Below, piece after piece: positions 43,523 to 55,646 of a DNA stretch of 64,000 nucleotides. Within the stretch, counting starts at the first letter, position 1; every line of letters starts with the position of its first letter. The DNA comes from Sordaria brevicollis. Lineage: Eukaryota; Ascomycota; Sordariomycetes; Sordariales; Sordariaceae. The stretch spans positions 62,001 through 126,000 of the forward strand of contig JAUTDP010000015.1 of assembly GCA_033439795.1 (NCBI GenBank), written 5' to 3'. The notes beneath the pieces were generated by a model that saw only the letters and a program-made list of their open reading frames with translations, did no database searches and had not been told where the DNA came from. A program made the position numbers and the translations under genes.

Positions 43523-45317
43523 TGTGGATAGGAGGTGTATGATAGTGGAGGGAGGGGATGGTTTTGGATTATCAGAAGAGAAAGTGTGAAATGAATAGGT
43601 ATGCACAAAGTACATTGTTAGCAGATATCTGAGCGAGTTGGTGTTGTGGCTGGTCTTGGTGTTTGTATGAAGCAGGGTGTAAGTAAGTATCGTTCGAAGT
43701 GAAGAGGTAGTGTATTATACTAGAGGTTATACCATATGCAAGTCGTTGAAGTAGAATAATAAGATGATATTCTCTTCAGACCTGGCGTAGCCAGAGTTCA
43801 CATTGCGTGCAGGTTTTTTGGATGTTGCCCGATGGAGGGGCCAGTCGAGGCGGAGCTGGCTGTTAGTGCAATATCTGTCTGGTAGGGACTTCCACCCCAA
43901 GCGCGATAGTGTCGCATCTCCTGCTCTTTCGATCCACTCCTTGTCGATAAGGTCAGCTGGGCATGTCACGACAGCGGTGGTCTTAAGTTCATGGTTTTTC
44001 ATTTTCTCCCTCTTGCAAATTCTGCCCCCATCTCGTTCCCCCATAATTCCTGAGCGCGGCCCTTGTCATTGAACAATCCCATCACCTCCCCATACCAATG
44101 CATCATTCCCAAAAGTTCACAGCCTTACCGAACCCACACGGCAACCAACAGAGAGGGCTCCCGGCCTTCCACACCACGGCCGACCAACAATCATGAGCAC
44201 CGCCTCCCTTTTCAAAGCCTTTTGTCATTCACGGCTGACATCCCAGGGTTTCCGGTCAGTGTGAGACAAAACCCATAAGGCTGCATCCCTCCCGTCAGAA
44301 TGCACAATGCATGGCGGGAGGATCATGCCTTGCATTTCTTTCCGCCCGGTCGGCACCATGGGTCGCATATCCATGACCATACCGCACAACACCTTTCTGG
44401 TCACTTTCTCAGTCAGGGCAGGTTGCCAATCATCTGCCACGACTTACACACAACCAGGCTTCTGTTTTTGGCCCTTTGCGTAAGGGACCTTGAGGCTGAA
44501 CGTTTTGGTGAAAGTTGGTTGGGATGGGGGCCGGTTTTCGGAGGGTGGTGTGTGGGACGGTATCGGGTGACAGGTACACAAGCCCACGGGGCCCGGGGAT
44601 TGGCTGCGTGACCTTTTCTTAGCCACCACTTGTTTAGAGCGACTGACTTATACTCACAGGTCCCTCCCATCAACACACTTATCCCTTGGAATATGGTACC
44701 CGAACTTGAACTTTTGGAGTTTGGATCTTTTCCAACCTTGAAGGCGATCTTCTGTGTGTCGCTTTTGCTGTCGTACCATCGCGCCAAACGCGGCTGTTTT
44801 CTTTTTCGCTGCGACGGCTGCACTCTACCGATGTTTGTCCACTTTGGCAAGGCAATGCAGGGCTCAACCGCGAAAAGTCTAATCTCCCGCCCGTCGACCG
44901 CTGGTTTGGTACTACTGACATGGTCATATAGCGGGCGCGGATATAGCCGAACTGGTGGGTGCGACGGGGGTGACTAGACGGTGAACGATGGAGGGATGGA
45001 TGGCTTGATCCAAGCTGAAGTTCAGTTTCGGTGAAGGGGTGTCAGGATGTCAGGATGTCGGGACCCAGAGGGCTTGGTAGTCAAGCGGCTTTTGACTTCG
45101 CCCTGATCAAATGGCAGAGAGTGAGTGATGTTTTCCTCGTACAAGGGACAGACGCCTACGGGAGACCCCTACGTCCTGCTGGATAGCTACCTCTGGCTTC
45201 GGTGTTGGTGTTGGCGGCTGCCTCATGACCTCCCCTTGCGATGACTCTAAAGTCAAGTCTAAGGAGGTCATGACCAGATACATAGTCAAGAGACTGTTTC
45301 TGTGGAAGAAGGTAGGA

Positions 45318-45324
45318 TATAAAG
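45318..45324 (+). promoter_or_regulatory. TATA box of the small basic protein gene
   Basis: TATAAAG lies about 218 bases upstream of the ATG at 45536. It is followed by a pyrimidine-rich TCTTTTCATCC...TTTCATTTTCG segment that would be the transcription start area and then by a CA-rich leader. Confidence 0.5.
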
Positions 45325-45459
45325 GACTTGTCTTTTCATCCGTTCTCGTTTCATTTTCGTCTCGATCAGCTTTCACAAGTCAAACGTTCTACGCGCTACG
45401 TCTACAGAATCAGCAAAGCTCAACCTACACTACCTACACACAAACAACAACTCTCACTT

Positions 45460-45485
45460 GCACGAACAACAACAACAACAACAAT
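45460..45485 (+). repeat. ACA/AAC trinucleotide run in the leader
   Basis: About seven tandem AAC units in the presumed 5' leader of the small basic protein gene. Confidence 0.75.
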
Positions 45486-45535
45486 ACACAAGCATACAAG
45501 ACCAGCGGCAGCACCGCCAACAACAACCCGAAACC

Positions 45536-45976
45536 ATGCCCTGGTACTCCACAGACTACTGCACCATCTGCTGCCGGCACATCCCTCTCTACACATGGTA
45601 CTACCACTCCTACACCTGCCACCGCAGCACCACCATCACCACCACCCGGCCTTCTCCTCCTCCTCCATGTCCTCCTCCTCGACGCTCCCACTCACGCCGT
45701 CGTGAGAGTACTACCGAGCGAGAGTACGAGTACGAGCGCGAAACCACCATCCGCCATTCCCGCCGCACCACAACGGAGCGTAGCCGAAGCCGCCATAGAC
45801 CTTCTAGCTCGTACTACTACTACCTCCCGTGGAGATACCACCGTCCGGCTCCGAGTCCCGAGCCGGTGAGGTGTCCTACCCCTGCGCCGTTGCCTGAGTG
45901 CAGGGAGAGGAGGAAGAGTGAGGATAAGGATAAGGGGTGGAGGAGGAGGAGGGTTGATATTTATATTGAGAACTAA
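45536..45976 (+). CDS. Small Arg/Ser/Thr/Tyr-rich protein, uncharacterised
   Basis: Single-exon frame of 146 residues, starting at an ATG preceded by CCGAAACC. The first 30 residues hold Cys and aromatic residues (MPWYSTDYCTICCRHIPLYT, then WYYHSYTC), where C-x2-CC and later C-H could bind a metal. A Pro/Arg stretch follows, then alternating acidic/basic repeats (TEREYEYERETT, TTERSRSRHRP), a YYYYLPW block, Pro-rich sequence with two Cys, and a basic tail ending RRRRVDIYIEN. A TATA-like box and a typical leader upstream support expression. There is no signal peptide or known domain. It could be a lineage-specific protein; function unknown. Confidence 0.5.
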   Translation: MPWYSTDYCTICCRHIPLYTWYYHSYTCHRSTTITTTRPSPPPPCPPPRRSHSRRRESTTEREYEYERETTIRHSRRTTTERSRSRHRPSSSYYYYLPWRYHRPAPSPEPVRCPTPAPLPECRERRKSEDKDKGWRRRRVDIYIEN

Positions 45977-47184
45977 GGGATAAACTCCGGGGCCGACCAG
46001 CGACGCTCATTCTCAACGCTCGCTTTTTATCGACGGTCGTTTTTGCGATAGCTTTGGCTTTCAGACATCAAGTCACTCGCTTCGATTACGACTCGCCTAC
46101 TTCGGTACACACCACCCTCGCTTTCGACAGGCTCTTACGCTATCTTGACAAGCCTACGACTCTTTTTTGTTCGACGATCAACGACAGAACACAACACAGC
46201 ACAACACAGCAAGCATGCACGTCCTGGCTTCGATCACTTTTCTTTTGTTCATGTGGGGCGTTGGCGTTTTGATGGAACCTGATTTGGAAGATGCAACGAC
46301 AGACTGATTAGTTAATGAGCCATGACACTCACTGCTTGGAATTAGATAGAACAACGGACGGACAATGGGCAGATTGTAATGAGGCTAGGGATATGAGGAA
46401 CATGAAGGGATGCATGTATGATCGATACCTACGATAGGGCTAGGTAGCAAGGTGGAATGAAATCAGATTGATATTGATAACTCCATCCCACATGCCACTC
46501 ACGTAAAAACATCGTGAGAAGCTAGCTTTCCTCCCTCGTGACGCTGTCAGATACCTGAGAAACTCTTGACACAAAAAAGCTAGAGCTCGGGGCCAGGTTC
46601 TGTCTAGAAGGCGTGATAGTCCTAGTTCAGTAGTCAAACCAGAAACTTAGACCCTGGATAGATGTATACGACATCTGCATTGAAGGATATCACTGAGTGT
46701 CCTTCATCTTCGTCACCATCCTCCCCATCGTAGCCGTCGTCAAGCTGACTGGGTTAGGGTTCGGTGTACAACTAGCCATCGCCAAATGATCACGGCCCCC
46801 GTCCCGCATGTCTTGGCGCTCCGGGAAAGGTCCGCTCGTGATCTGCCGTCATCCGACCTGCCGATATCATTTTCTCTACACCCGTTATCATTTGATCCAA
46901 AGGACAGTGTCCCTGACAATATCGACGACAATTTATGCTGTCCTTGACCGTTTATCATGCCTTCGCAATGCAAACACTTCGCTGTAACTGGGGACAGCGG
47001 ATCCAGATGCTTCAAACGCTTGATCCGGTCCGCTCCAGGTCCCGAACGGCCCGCTTCGTGAAAACTCTGGTCGAACAAACGAAAACTTTCCCTTCCATAA
47101 TGGCATTACGGTTTTTTTAAAACAGCGAGCCAGCGAGCTCCCGAACATCAACAAGGAAAATATCTTCGAGGTGAGCGAGCGGAA
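45977..47184. other. Intergenic region up to the Copia insertion
   Basis: About 1.2 kb of normal composition. Frames at 46054-46272 and 46740-47078 have no recognisable content. A CACAACACAGCACAACACAGC short tandem lies near 46190. Confidence 0.4.
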
Positions 47185-47189
47185 GCAAC

Positions 47190-47377
47190 TGTCAGATTGC
47201 ACAGCTAAATTGAAGGTGGAGATGTATGTGTATTGTGTACTCTGGAGCCCTCTGTAAAAGGGTCTGGGGATGCCAGAGTAATAAGAAAACTCTACAATCA
47301 AATAGGTAGTTAGGAGGCTAATCCTCTTATGGAAATACCTCCTAATTGGCCAAATATAGCCTACCTATTCTAATACA
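47190..47377 (-). repeat. Left LTR (3' LTR) of the Copia element
   Basis: 188 bp starting TGTCAGATTGCACAGC. It aligns over its whole length with 52706-52891. The left end keeps more original bases than the right copy, while its right half is more mutated, so both copies have been hit. Confidence 0.92.
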
Positions 47378-50300
47378 CCCCCCCAACTATAGCCCTAATA
47401 GGGTAAAGCTATTAGATTACTCTAAATATATAATTCTTAAAACTATTTACATTATACTACCATTCCTAGGTTTATTTCTTCATTAATATTATTAAAATCT
47501 ACGTAATTTATCCCCTTATCCTTCCTTTATTCCCCCATCCCTTTTACTAAAACCATTCCTAATATCTTAATAAATTTTTAATATTTTTTAATTATAAATA
47601 CTTTAATTAAACTATTTATAAGCATTTTAAATATTTCTAAATATTTAAAATTAATCCTACCAGTAATTACCTCCTATTTTAACCAATACTTATAAATATT
47701 AATATACTTGAAGTTTATATATAATTTTAAAGCTTTTATAATTAATACTCTAATAGTCTATTTATTATTATAATCGATTATTAGGATTTTATCTTCTAAC
47801 TTCACTATAAATCCCTTAATAAGCCTTATTATCCGGATTACCTCCTTTACTATTAAGTTTACGGCTAAGAACTCTACTTCTATAATTAACATAATAATTA
47901 TTACTTATTTAATTACGCCTTAATAAATAAGCCTATTAAAGAGCTTTATAATAAAATTTTAAGAATTCTTACGGTTAAGAATATTATTAGCAAACGAAAC
48001 GTCAAAAATAATTTCCAAAATATTACTACTACCGAAGCACAAAGCCAAATCTAAAATTCCGTATAAATAATAAATAGCCTTATTTACCGCCTTATAATAA
48101 TCTAAATTAAAATTATAAATATATTTAGAAAATCTATTAATTATAAAAACAATATTTAATCTAATAATAATTATAATATAAAGAATAAACCCTATTTTAA
48201 CCTAATAAAAATATATAAAATTATTTAAAACTCTACCTTCGAAAAGTACGAATTCGATACTTAATATAAGGATATTTATTAAAATTTAAAAGCCTACTAA
48301 CTTATAAATCTTCTTAATATACGATTATTAGGATAATTAAATCTTACGTTATATATAATCGTAAATAATCTCAATCCTTAAGAATTATTAAAGCTCGTCA
48401 CCCCCTATTATATAATACTATTAATTAAGGGCGTTTATATAAATTCTAACTTCAACCTCCTTATTTAAATAATATATAAATATAATATTATCGACGTAAT
48501 AGAATACGAAAATACCTTTATTAATTAAAATATATAATTTTTTAAAGAGTAGCTAAAAATTTAAAGCGGCGAATATAATTACAAAATTTCGTTATTAAAG
48601 GAATAGGGAACGGTATAACTTATAAAAAGCTTTAAGGATTTTAAAAAGCTTACTTAAAATTTCGTAATTTAAAAGGAAGCGTATATAAATATCTTTATCT
48701 ATATTTACGTTAACGAAGGCATTAACTATATTGTATTAAATAAACTCTAAATTAAAATATATAATAATAAAAATAATTAATTTAAAAGAATGCCTAACGG
48801 AAATAGAAATATACGTTTCCTAACCTACGTATTTTATTTATTAATCGCCACGTATAACGAATTTTACTTTAATTTTATTAAATCTCCTATTCTTAAAAAA
48901 CTTATACGTATATACCTATATATAATTGAATACCTATTTCCTATATACTTTTAATTTTCTAGCGTTAATAATAACCTAGGTTTTCATTTCCTTATAACTA
49001 TTAAAGTAGACCTACTCAATTTATTTAAATAATTAACTAAAAATATAAGTATTAAATAATTTATAATTTTTAAGAGGAGGTAATAATTTTAATTAATAAA
49101 TATAATTCATTTTGCCTATAGAAATAAAATTATCGAACTCTTCCTTAATAATAATTTTACTATTATATTATAACCTTTCGAATTCTACTTTAATAACTAA
49201 TTTGCCGTTAAAGACTGCCTTAAATTAATAAAAATGGCCGGCATTGAAAACTACCATCCAAGGAGCAAAACTGCGGTATATTTCCTCTTTTATACGTTTA
49301 TCTATATAAAAGGATATAAAGAAAAATATAAATATAGGGCTATCCCTAGGAATTTCTAAAAATAATAGGTAACTAACACTATTTAAAATAAAATCGATAG
49401 ATATTAAATCTCCAAAAAAGGATATAATACTAAAGAACTCTACAAAAATAAGAATTTTATTAAATACCTACGGAGGTAAAGGATCCTTTTCTAATTCTAA
49501 TAAAAAACCAAATATTTCAATAATTTTAATATCCTCTTAATACTTAAAAAAGAAATCTTCGATTAATAAATCTATAGCGGGTATTTAATTATAATTCTAG
49601 AATAATTCTACAAATTCGTTTAAAAAAATCTTTAAAGACTAAACTTCAATAAGAACCTCCCCTAAAAATATAATATCTTCGTTAAAAAATACATCGCATA
49701 TATAAATTATTGTATTAATAATCGAATTCTAAATATAATAAATTAATAATACTATATACCTAATAAAGTAACCGATTTATACCTTAAGGTTAAATTTCTA
49801 ATAGCGTTATTCCTTCTTTTAAATAACGGGAATTATAATATATATTTTATAACTATAAATTTATAAATAAAAAATATTTAAGCACCGCGGAAATAAATAA
49901 CCATTTCGTTAAATAATAAAAGTATAAAAACGTTCGTATAAAGAAAATTAATCGTAAAGAAATCTTAAGGACTTATTTATTAAATAAACGGCTATAACTA
50001 TAATATTTAACTATAAATCCATAATAAAATAAATACTCTTCTATATTACACTAATCCTTTTTTTAATTACACCCCCCGAACGTTCAACGCCACTATTCTA
50101 TACCTAAATATAAAGGGTTAAAAGCTTTATAATTATACTATTTAACGTAAATAACCTCTATACTATATAAGACCCGCTAATTTTATTATTATATTTAATA
50201 ACTTTAATAATAATATTATAACGTTTTTTAAAAATATTAAATAAATCGTTAAAAAAGTCGGCAATTATTTCGGTACGTCGATTAAATATATAATAATCCC

Positions 50301-52705
50301 AAATATAATTAATATATTTATAAATAATTAATATAATACTAATATAACCGCGGTGGCTTTCCGTATAATTGAGGAAATTAATAGCGAATCTCTCCCCCGG
50401 GCTAAAACTACGGTCTTAAAGTTTTCTATTAATTTGGCACTTAATTTTTAAAATTATATACATATCGTAATATATTATAAAAAGGCCCTTAAAACGCGTA
50501 CTAATAACATTAAAAAAGTAATCGAAGATTTAAGGATTTAAATAACCAAAGTAGTAATACTAAATAATAACTTCTTTCTTATAATATTTATAACTATTAA
50601 TAGAATTAAAACGGTTATACCTAATATAAAAAGAAATTTTAGAGATTTATTTAAATAAACGTTCGAAAATAATTTAATAGTATAAAATCGAAAAATAATA
50701 AAAGAAAAAATCGTTTAGGGACCGTAAATAATTAATAAAAAGTCGTTAATCCTAATAAAAACCGGTTTTTCGAAATAAATATAAAAAAATAAAATTAATT
50801 ACAAAATTAAGGTAGAAAGCTACATTATAAAAACGAAGGGTATACGGGCTAAAAGTACCGTTAATTAAAATATCGATATCGCTATATCCTTTAATAAAAA
50901 TACGTAAATTTCTAACCTATAGGCTATCGTTATAAAGAATATAATAAAAATTAATAAAACGAATAATTTAATTAAAAATATATAAAAAACTCCCCGAATC
51001 GAAAATTACGTAATTTTTAAAAAGGTAATCTACGCGCCCATTTCCTACCTAGAAAGCCGCCTAATATACAACTATTATATAAACTAATATTATTAATAAA
51101 TTTTTATTAGAAAATTAAATAGAATAATTACCGCCGATAGGAGTATTATTAGGGTTAAAATTTAAAATTTAAATAGCCTCCTATTACAATTTATTAACTT
51201 CTTTTTTAAAATCCTTATCATCGAATAAATTTTTAATAACTCTAACTTTAATTTAAAAAATAGGCTTCCATTTAGGGTTAATAACCTTCTCTAAAAATAA
51301 ATACTAATAATATTTAATAATATAAATACCCTACTAATATACCTTACAACGAACTCCTAGGGTTTTTACTATAAAATTAGTAAATAGGGCTAAAAGGGCG
51401 GCCTTTCGACCTAACGCACCTCTATACGCTCTAAAAACATTATATCTTCTCTTCCAAAATATATTATTATTATTAATATATTAAAAAGTATAAATAAAAT
51501 TCTAATTTATTTAAATAGAACTTTAACTATTAATTAAAACCCTATTAGAAAGAGCATCCTCGCCCTTAATATTATTATCCTACGAATTTCTAAAAATTAA
51601 TCCTATACCGAATATACTTTTATAACCCTTTAATAATAAAATTATAATAAAAAGGCGTTCGTATAATATTTTAAAGCGGAAATATCTAAATATAAAACAA
51701 AAATTTAAAATATTAACGTACGCCTCTTTTTCGAACTTTTTAATAATAATATAAATCTAAAGGGGTTTAATAACTTATAAAATATTATAAATATCCTAGA
51801 ACTAAACTATAACCGATATAATTTTAAAAATTTTATATTTCCAAGAATTAATTATAATAATTTCCTAATTATTAATCTAAATTTAAAGACTATTATTATA
51901 CTTATAAGGTTCGCTTAATAAAAATCTTATATAATTATAATACTCTTAATATATTTTAAATAAAGAATATTCTTCGTAATAGAATATAATATCTTTAAAA
52001 TTAATATACTATTATAAAATCGTATAAATATCGCCTATATAATTAGAACATAAAACTTTTAAAATAATAATTTATATATAATTTCGAATTAGGGTATTAT
52101 TTTTAATAAAATTTTTATAATTTTTAAAACGTTAGGCGTAATTAATCTTATCGGAATTATAATCTTATTTAACTATAATAATAAAATTAAAAGCCAAAAT
52201 ACTAACTTCCTCTTCCCAAACTTCCTTATCTTTATCAATAATCTCGAAATTGGAAATTTAAATTACGGTTAAGGCGGCATCGCGAATTATAGCCTATTTA
52301 ATAATAGAATTATTTCCCAAAATCGGGATATATATAATAATCTTATTAACGAATTTAATAAATACCTTATAAATAATATTAATACGACGAAGGGAATTGG
52401 CTTTAAATTTATAATTTTCGAATTCGATTTCGAAAAGTTTAATAACTTCCTTATCTTCTCTAAATAAATAGGATTTAAACTTAAAGCCCTAAATAAAACC
52501 GAATAACTCCTTACTCCAATCCCTAAAATTAAGTCCTACGTTCAAAATCGTTCTATTATTAATAAATATAATTATAACTATAAAGGCAATATAAATATCG
52601 TTAATAGAGGATATAATAAATTAAAGAATAAAATTAATCGTTATAAATAAAGAGTTTATACTTCTAAATATAGCGTAGATATAGGGCGCGAATTAGACTA
52701 TTAAT

Positions 52706-52891
52706 TATCAAATTGTATAATTAAATTGAAGGTGGAGATGTGTATGTATTGTATACTCTGGAGCCCTCTATAAGAGGGTTTGGGGATGCCAGAGTAATAG
52801 GAAAACTCTGCAATTAAATAGGTGGCTGGGAGGCTAGTCCTCTTGTGGAGATACCTCCTAATTGGCTAGATATGGCCTGCCCATTCTGACA
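52706..52891 (-). repeat. Right LTR (5' LTR) of the Copia element
   Basis: 186 bp; its left end reads TATCAAATTGTATAATT where the other LTR has TGTCAGATTGCACAGCT, all G-to-A or C-to-T changes. It ends CCATTCTGACA followed by the GCAAC duplication. Confidence 0.92.
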
Positions 52892-52896
52892 GCAAC

Positions 52897-53937
52897 ACCA
52901 CGGCGAAGACGGCAAAAACTAGACCGAACGGATCTAGTCCCAATCGAGCAGGTAGCTTTCAAGCTGACCAATCGCTTTGCCGATATTTTCGCGCACCCGT
53001 TGACCCCCCGGAGAGCGGCAGAGCGGCCGACAAGCGATCGCCCAGGACATCGCCCAGCACGGAAGGCGTCGATGGCGTCGATGAGTGCCATGCGGTTTTG
53101 TTACAATGTATTTTTGACGTCTTGGGATTTCCTGGAATCGTGAGAGCTTCTTCGAGAAGTTTGTCAAAAGGGACGGTCAAATGAAGATTTGGTACATAGA
53201 GACAAGTCGGTATAAAAAGCGGAACAAACCGACGACAACGATGACCACCGGCAAGGCCAACAAGGCTCAAGCTTTGCGGGGGACCCCGGACAGATGCTTA
53301 ATTCAACTTGGCAGGTCGGCATCCATTGCACGCCCCCGGTCATGGACATCGACAGCCGACAGATCCCGGACGGCGGTCAACCCGTCAAGATGCGGAAGGT
53401 GATTTCTAAAGTCACTTTCGCCTTCGCCTTCCCGCGGGCCACCAATTTCTATTCTTCACAATGATGGAACCATGGCCTGCTGTTGAGTGAGGTTACATCC
53501 ATTGTATCAGGGCCAATGGTGGACACGACCAACCACAACATGAAGAAAAAAGTTCGGTACACTGGGAATTTCCGTCAGTGGCACGACGGCCGGAGCGGCA
53601 AAGTGCAGAACACGGAATTAAGCAGGTACCTCTACTGTATAGCTGCCAGGAACGAGTCACGACATGGACGGTACACCACCTCCTTCCATCTTCGGAGAAT
53701 TATAGTCGTGCCAAGTGGGGATTGTTGTTGGATCAATGGACGGCAAGTGTTTGCACACCCAATGTTGGCGATACCAGTTCCGGTTTGCCATATAAACCGC
53801 CCGTTGGTCCCGTCGTACACCATGGTCCGGTCTTCTCTTTTCTCTCTTCACCCTCTTCCCCCATCCTTATCCCCACCCATTCTTGTCCTCACCTCTTACT
53901 CCCCCGTGAGTGTTGAGGCAAGACAACAACCGGCAAG
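52897..53937. other. Intergenic region, promoter of the S28 peptidase
   Basis: About 1 kb between the retrotransposon and the peptidase gene, of normal composition. C/T-rich leader sequence occupies the last 100 bases. Small frames on both strands show nothing recognisable. Confidence 0.45.
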
Positions 53938-55646
53938 ATGAGGTTCTTCTCCGCCGCTACCGCTCTTCTAGCGGCCGCCTCCACCACCGTCCACGCCGCT
54001 TTCTTCAAGAACGTGGGTATGGAAATCGGTCCCATCGACGACCACATCGAAACCCTCAACAAGCGGGCCGAAACCGAGGGCACCTCCGGCTACGGCACTT
54101 TCGACCAGCTTATCGACCACGACAGCCCCGAGCTGGGCACCTTCAAGCAACGCTTCTGGTACGGCTTCCAGCACTGGAAGGGTCCCGGCTCGCCCATCAT
54201 CCTCGTCAACCCGGGCGAGCAGGCCGCCGACGGCTTCAACCGGTCCTACCTCACCGACCAGCGATTGGCGGGGTGGATGGCCAAGGACATGGGCGCCGCC
54301 GTGGTGATCATGGAGCACCGCTACTGGGGCGAGTCGAGCCCTTACGACACGTTGACAGTGGAGAATCTGCAGTATTTGACGCTGGAAAACTCGCTCAAGG
54401 ACATCAACTACCTTGCCCAGCATATTGAGTTGCCGTTTGATAAGACGGACGGCAGCAAGCCGGGTAACGCGCCCTGGATCTTCACCGGTGGTTCGTACTC
54501 AGGCGCTCTGGCTGGTTGGCTTGAGGCTTTGTATCCGGGCACCTTTTGGGCTTATCATGGCACTTCTGGCGTTGTCGAATCCGTTGGACATTTTTGGACC
54601 TATTTCGTCCCTGTCCAGGAAGCGACTCCGCAGAACTGCAGCCGGGATTTGAGTGCTGTTATCGATTATGTTGATTCGGTGTTGTTGTTTGGTTCTAAGA
54701 AGGCCAAGCATGATTTGAAGGCCAAGTTCAAGTTGCAGGATTTGACTGATGCTGATTTCGCTTCGTAAGTTGTCCCGTGTATCGCCCATCAGAATAACCG
54801 ATGCTAACATACCCATGTAACAGCGCCATCGAATCCGGCCCCTGGAGCTGGCAATCCACCCAATTCTACAGCGTCAACACCCTCGGCTACACCCCTTACT
54901 ACCGCTTCTGCGATTACATCGAGAACGTCTGGCCCAACTCAACCAACAAGGTCCCCGGCCCTCTCGGTGTGGGCATCAAAAAGGCCCTCGACGGCTACGC
55001 GAAATGGTTCACCGAAGAATCCCTCCCCGGCACCTGCGAATCCATCGGCTACGACGGCTTCGAGGGGCGCGACAACGTTTTGTGTTTCCAAAACCAAAAC
55101 GCCTCCAACCCCATCTTCCACGACCTGTCTGTGAAAAACTACTACAACCGCCAATGGAACTGGTTTCTCTGCAACGAGCCCTTTGAGTGGTGGCAAGACG
55201 GCGCCCCGCTCGGTCGCCCTTCCATCGTTTCGAGGTTGGTAGACGCCGATTACTGGCGTAAGCAGTGTCCGCTTTGGTTCCCTATTGCAAAGGGCAAGGA
55301 TGCTCCTTCGTACGGCATCAAGCAAGGCAAGCGGGCAAAGGACGTAAACAAGTGGACTGGGGGGTGGAAACATACCAATGGCACGAGAATCATGCAGGCT
55401 AATGGGTCTTTGGATCCTTGGAGAGACGCGACGTTGTCGAGCAAGTTCCGACCGGGTGGGCCGTTTAAGGGGACTAAGGATCATCAGGTGAGGGTGATTG
55501 AGGGGGGCATTCATTGCTCGGACTTTTATGGACCGAATTGGAGCGCGAATGAGGGAGTGAAGAAGGTGGCGGAGGAGGAGGTGAGGCAGATGGGGGAGTG
55601 GGTGAAGGATTTTTATAGGGAGAAGGGGATTGTTAGGCCTCAGTGA
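53938..55646 (+). CDS. Secreted serine carboxypeptidase, peptidase family S28
   Basis: Prolyl-carboxypeptidase-like enzyme that removes residues after proline; probably extracellular or vacuolar. Two exons: 53938-54764 and 54824-55646, 59-base intron (GTAAGT, GCTAAC, AACAG); about 549 residues. The signal peptide is MRFFSAATALLAAASTTVHA (1-20). The catalytic triad is visible: Ser186 in GGSYSG, Asp473 in NGSLDPW, His506 in GGIHCSD. Other family landmarks are QRFWYGFQHWKGPGSPIILVNPGE, EHRYWGESSP and QYLTLENSLKD. Several N-x-S/T sites (for example NRSY, NCSR, NSTN, NASN, NGTR) suggest N-glycosylation, in keeping with secretion. Length and motif order fit the family fully. Confidence 0.95.

Larger units (their letters stand above)
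43523..45535. other. Intergenic region
   Basis: About 2 kb between SWR1 and the small basic protein gene. Frames on both strands (44300-44611, 44413-44850, 44630-44977) lack recognisable domains and several start without ATG. The last 220 bases hold a TATA-like box and a long CA/CT-rich leader. Confidence 0.45.
47190..52891 (-). mobile_element. RIP-degraded Copia-type LTR retrotransposon, complete, minus orientation
   Basis: This 5.7-kb element is bounded by direct repeats (LTRs 47190-47377 and 52706-52891) and flanked by the 5-bp target duplication GCAAC (47185-47189; 52892-52896). The LTR ends are inverted (TGTCAG...CTGACA). A run of seven C directly after the left LTR is, on the minus strand, a G-rich polypurine tract next to the 3' LTR, so the element reads right to left. 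The interior is very A+T-rich with many stops. On the minus strand a degenerate reverse-transcriptase active site (FYYVDN at about 48,500) lies left of an integrase-like region (GYISIILI...KYINYIWDYY at about 50,320). Integrase before reverse transcriptase is the Copia order. LTR differences are almost all C/T and G/A transitions. No intact coding frame remains. Confidence 0.9.
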
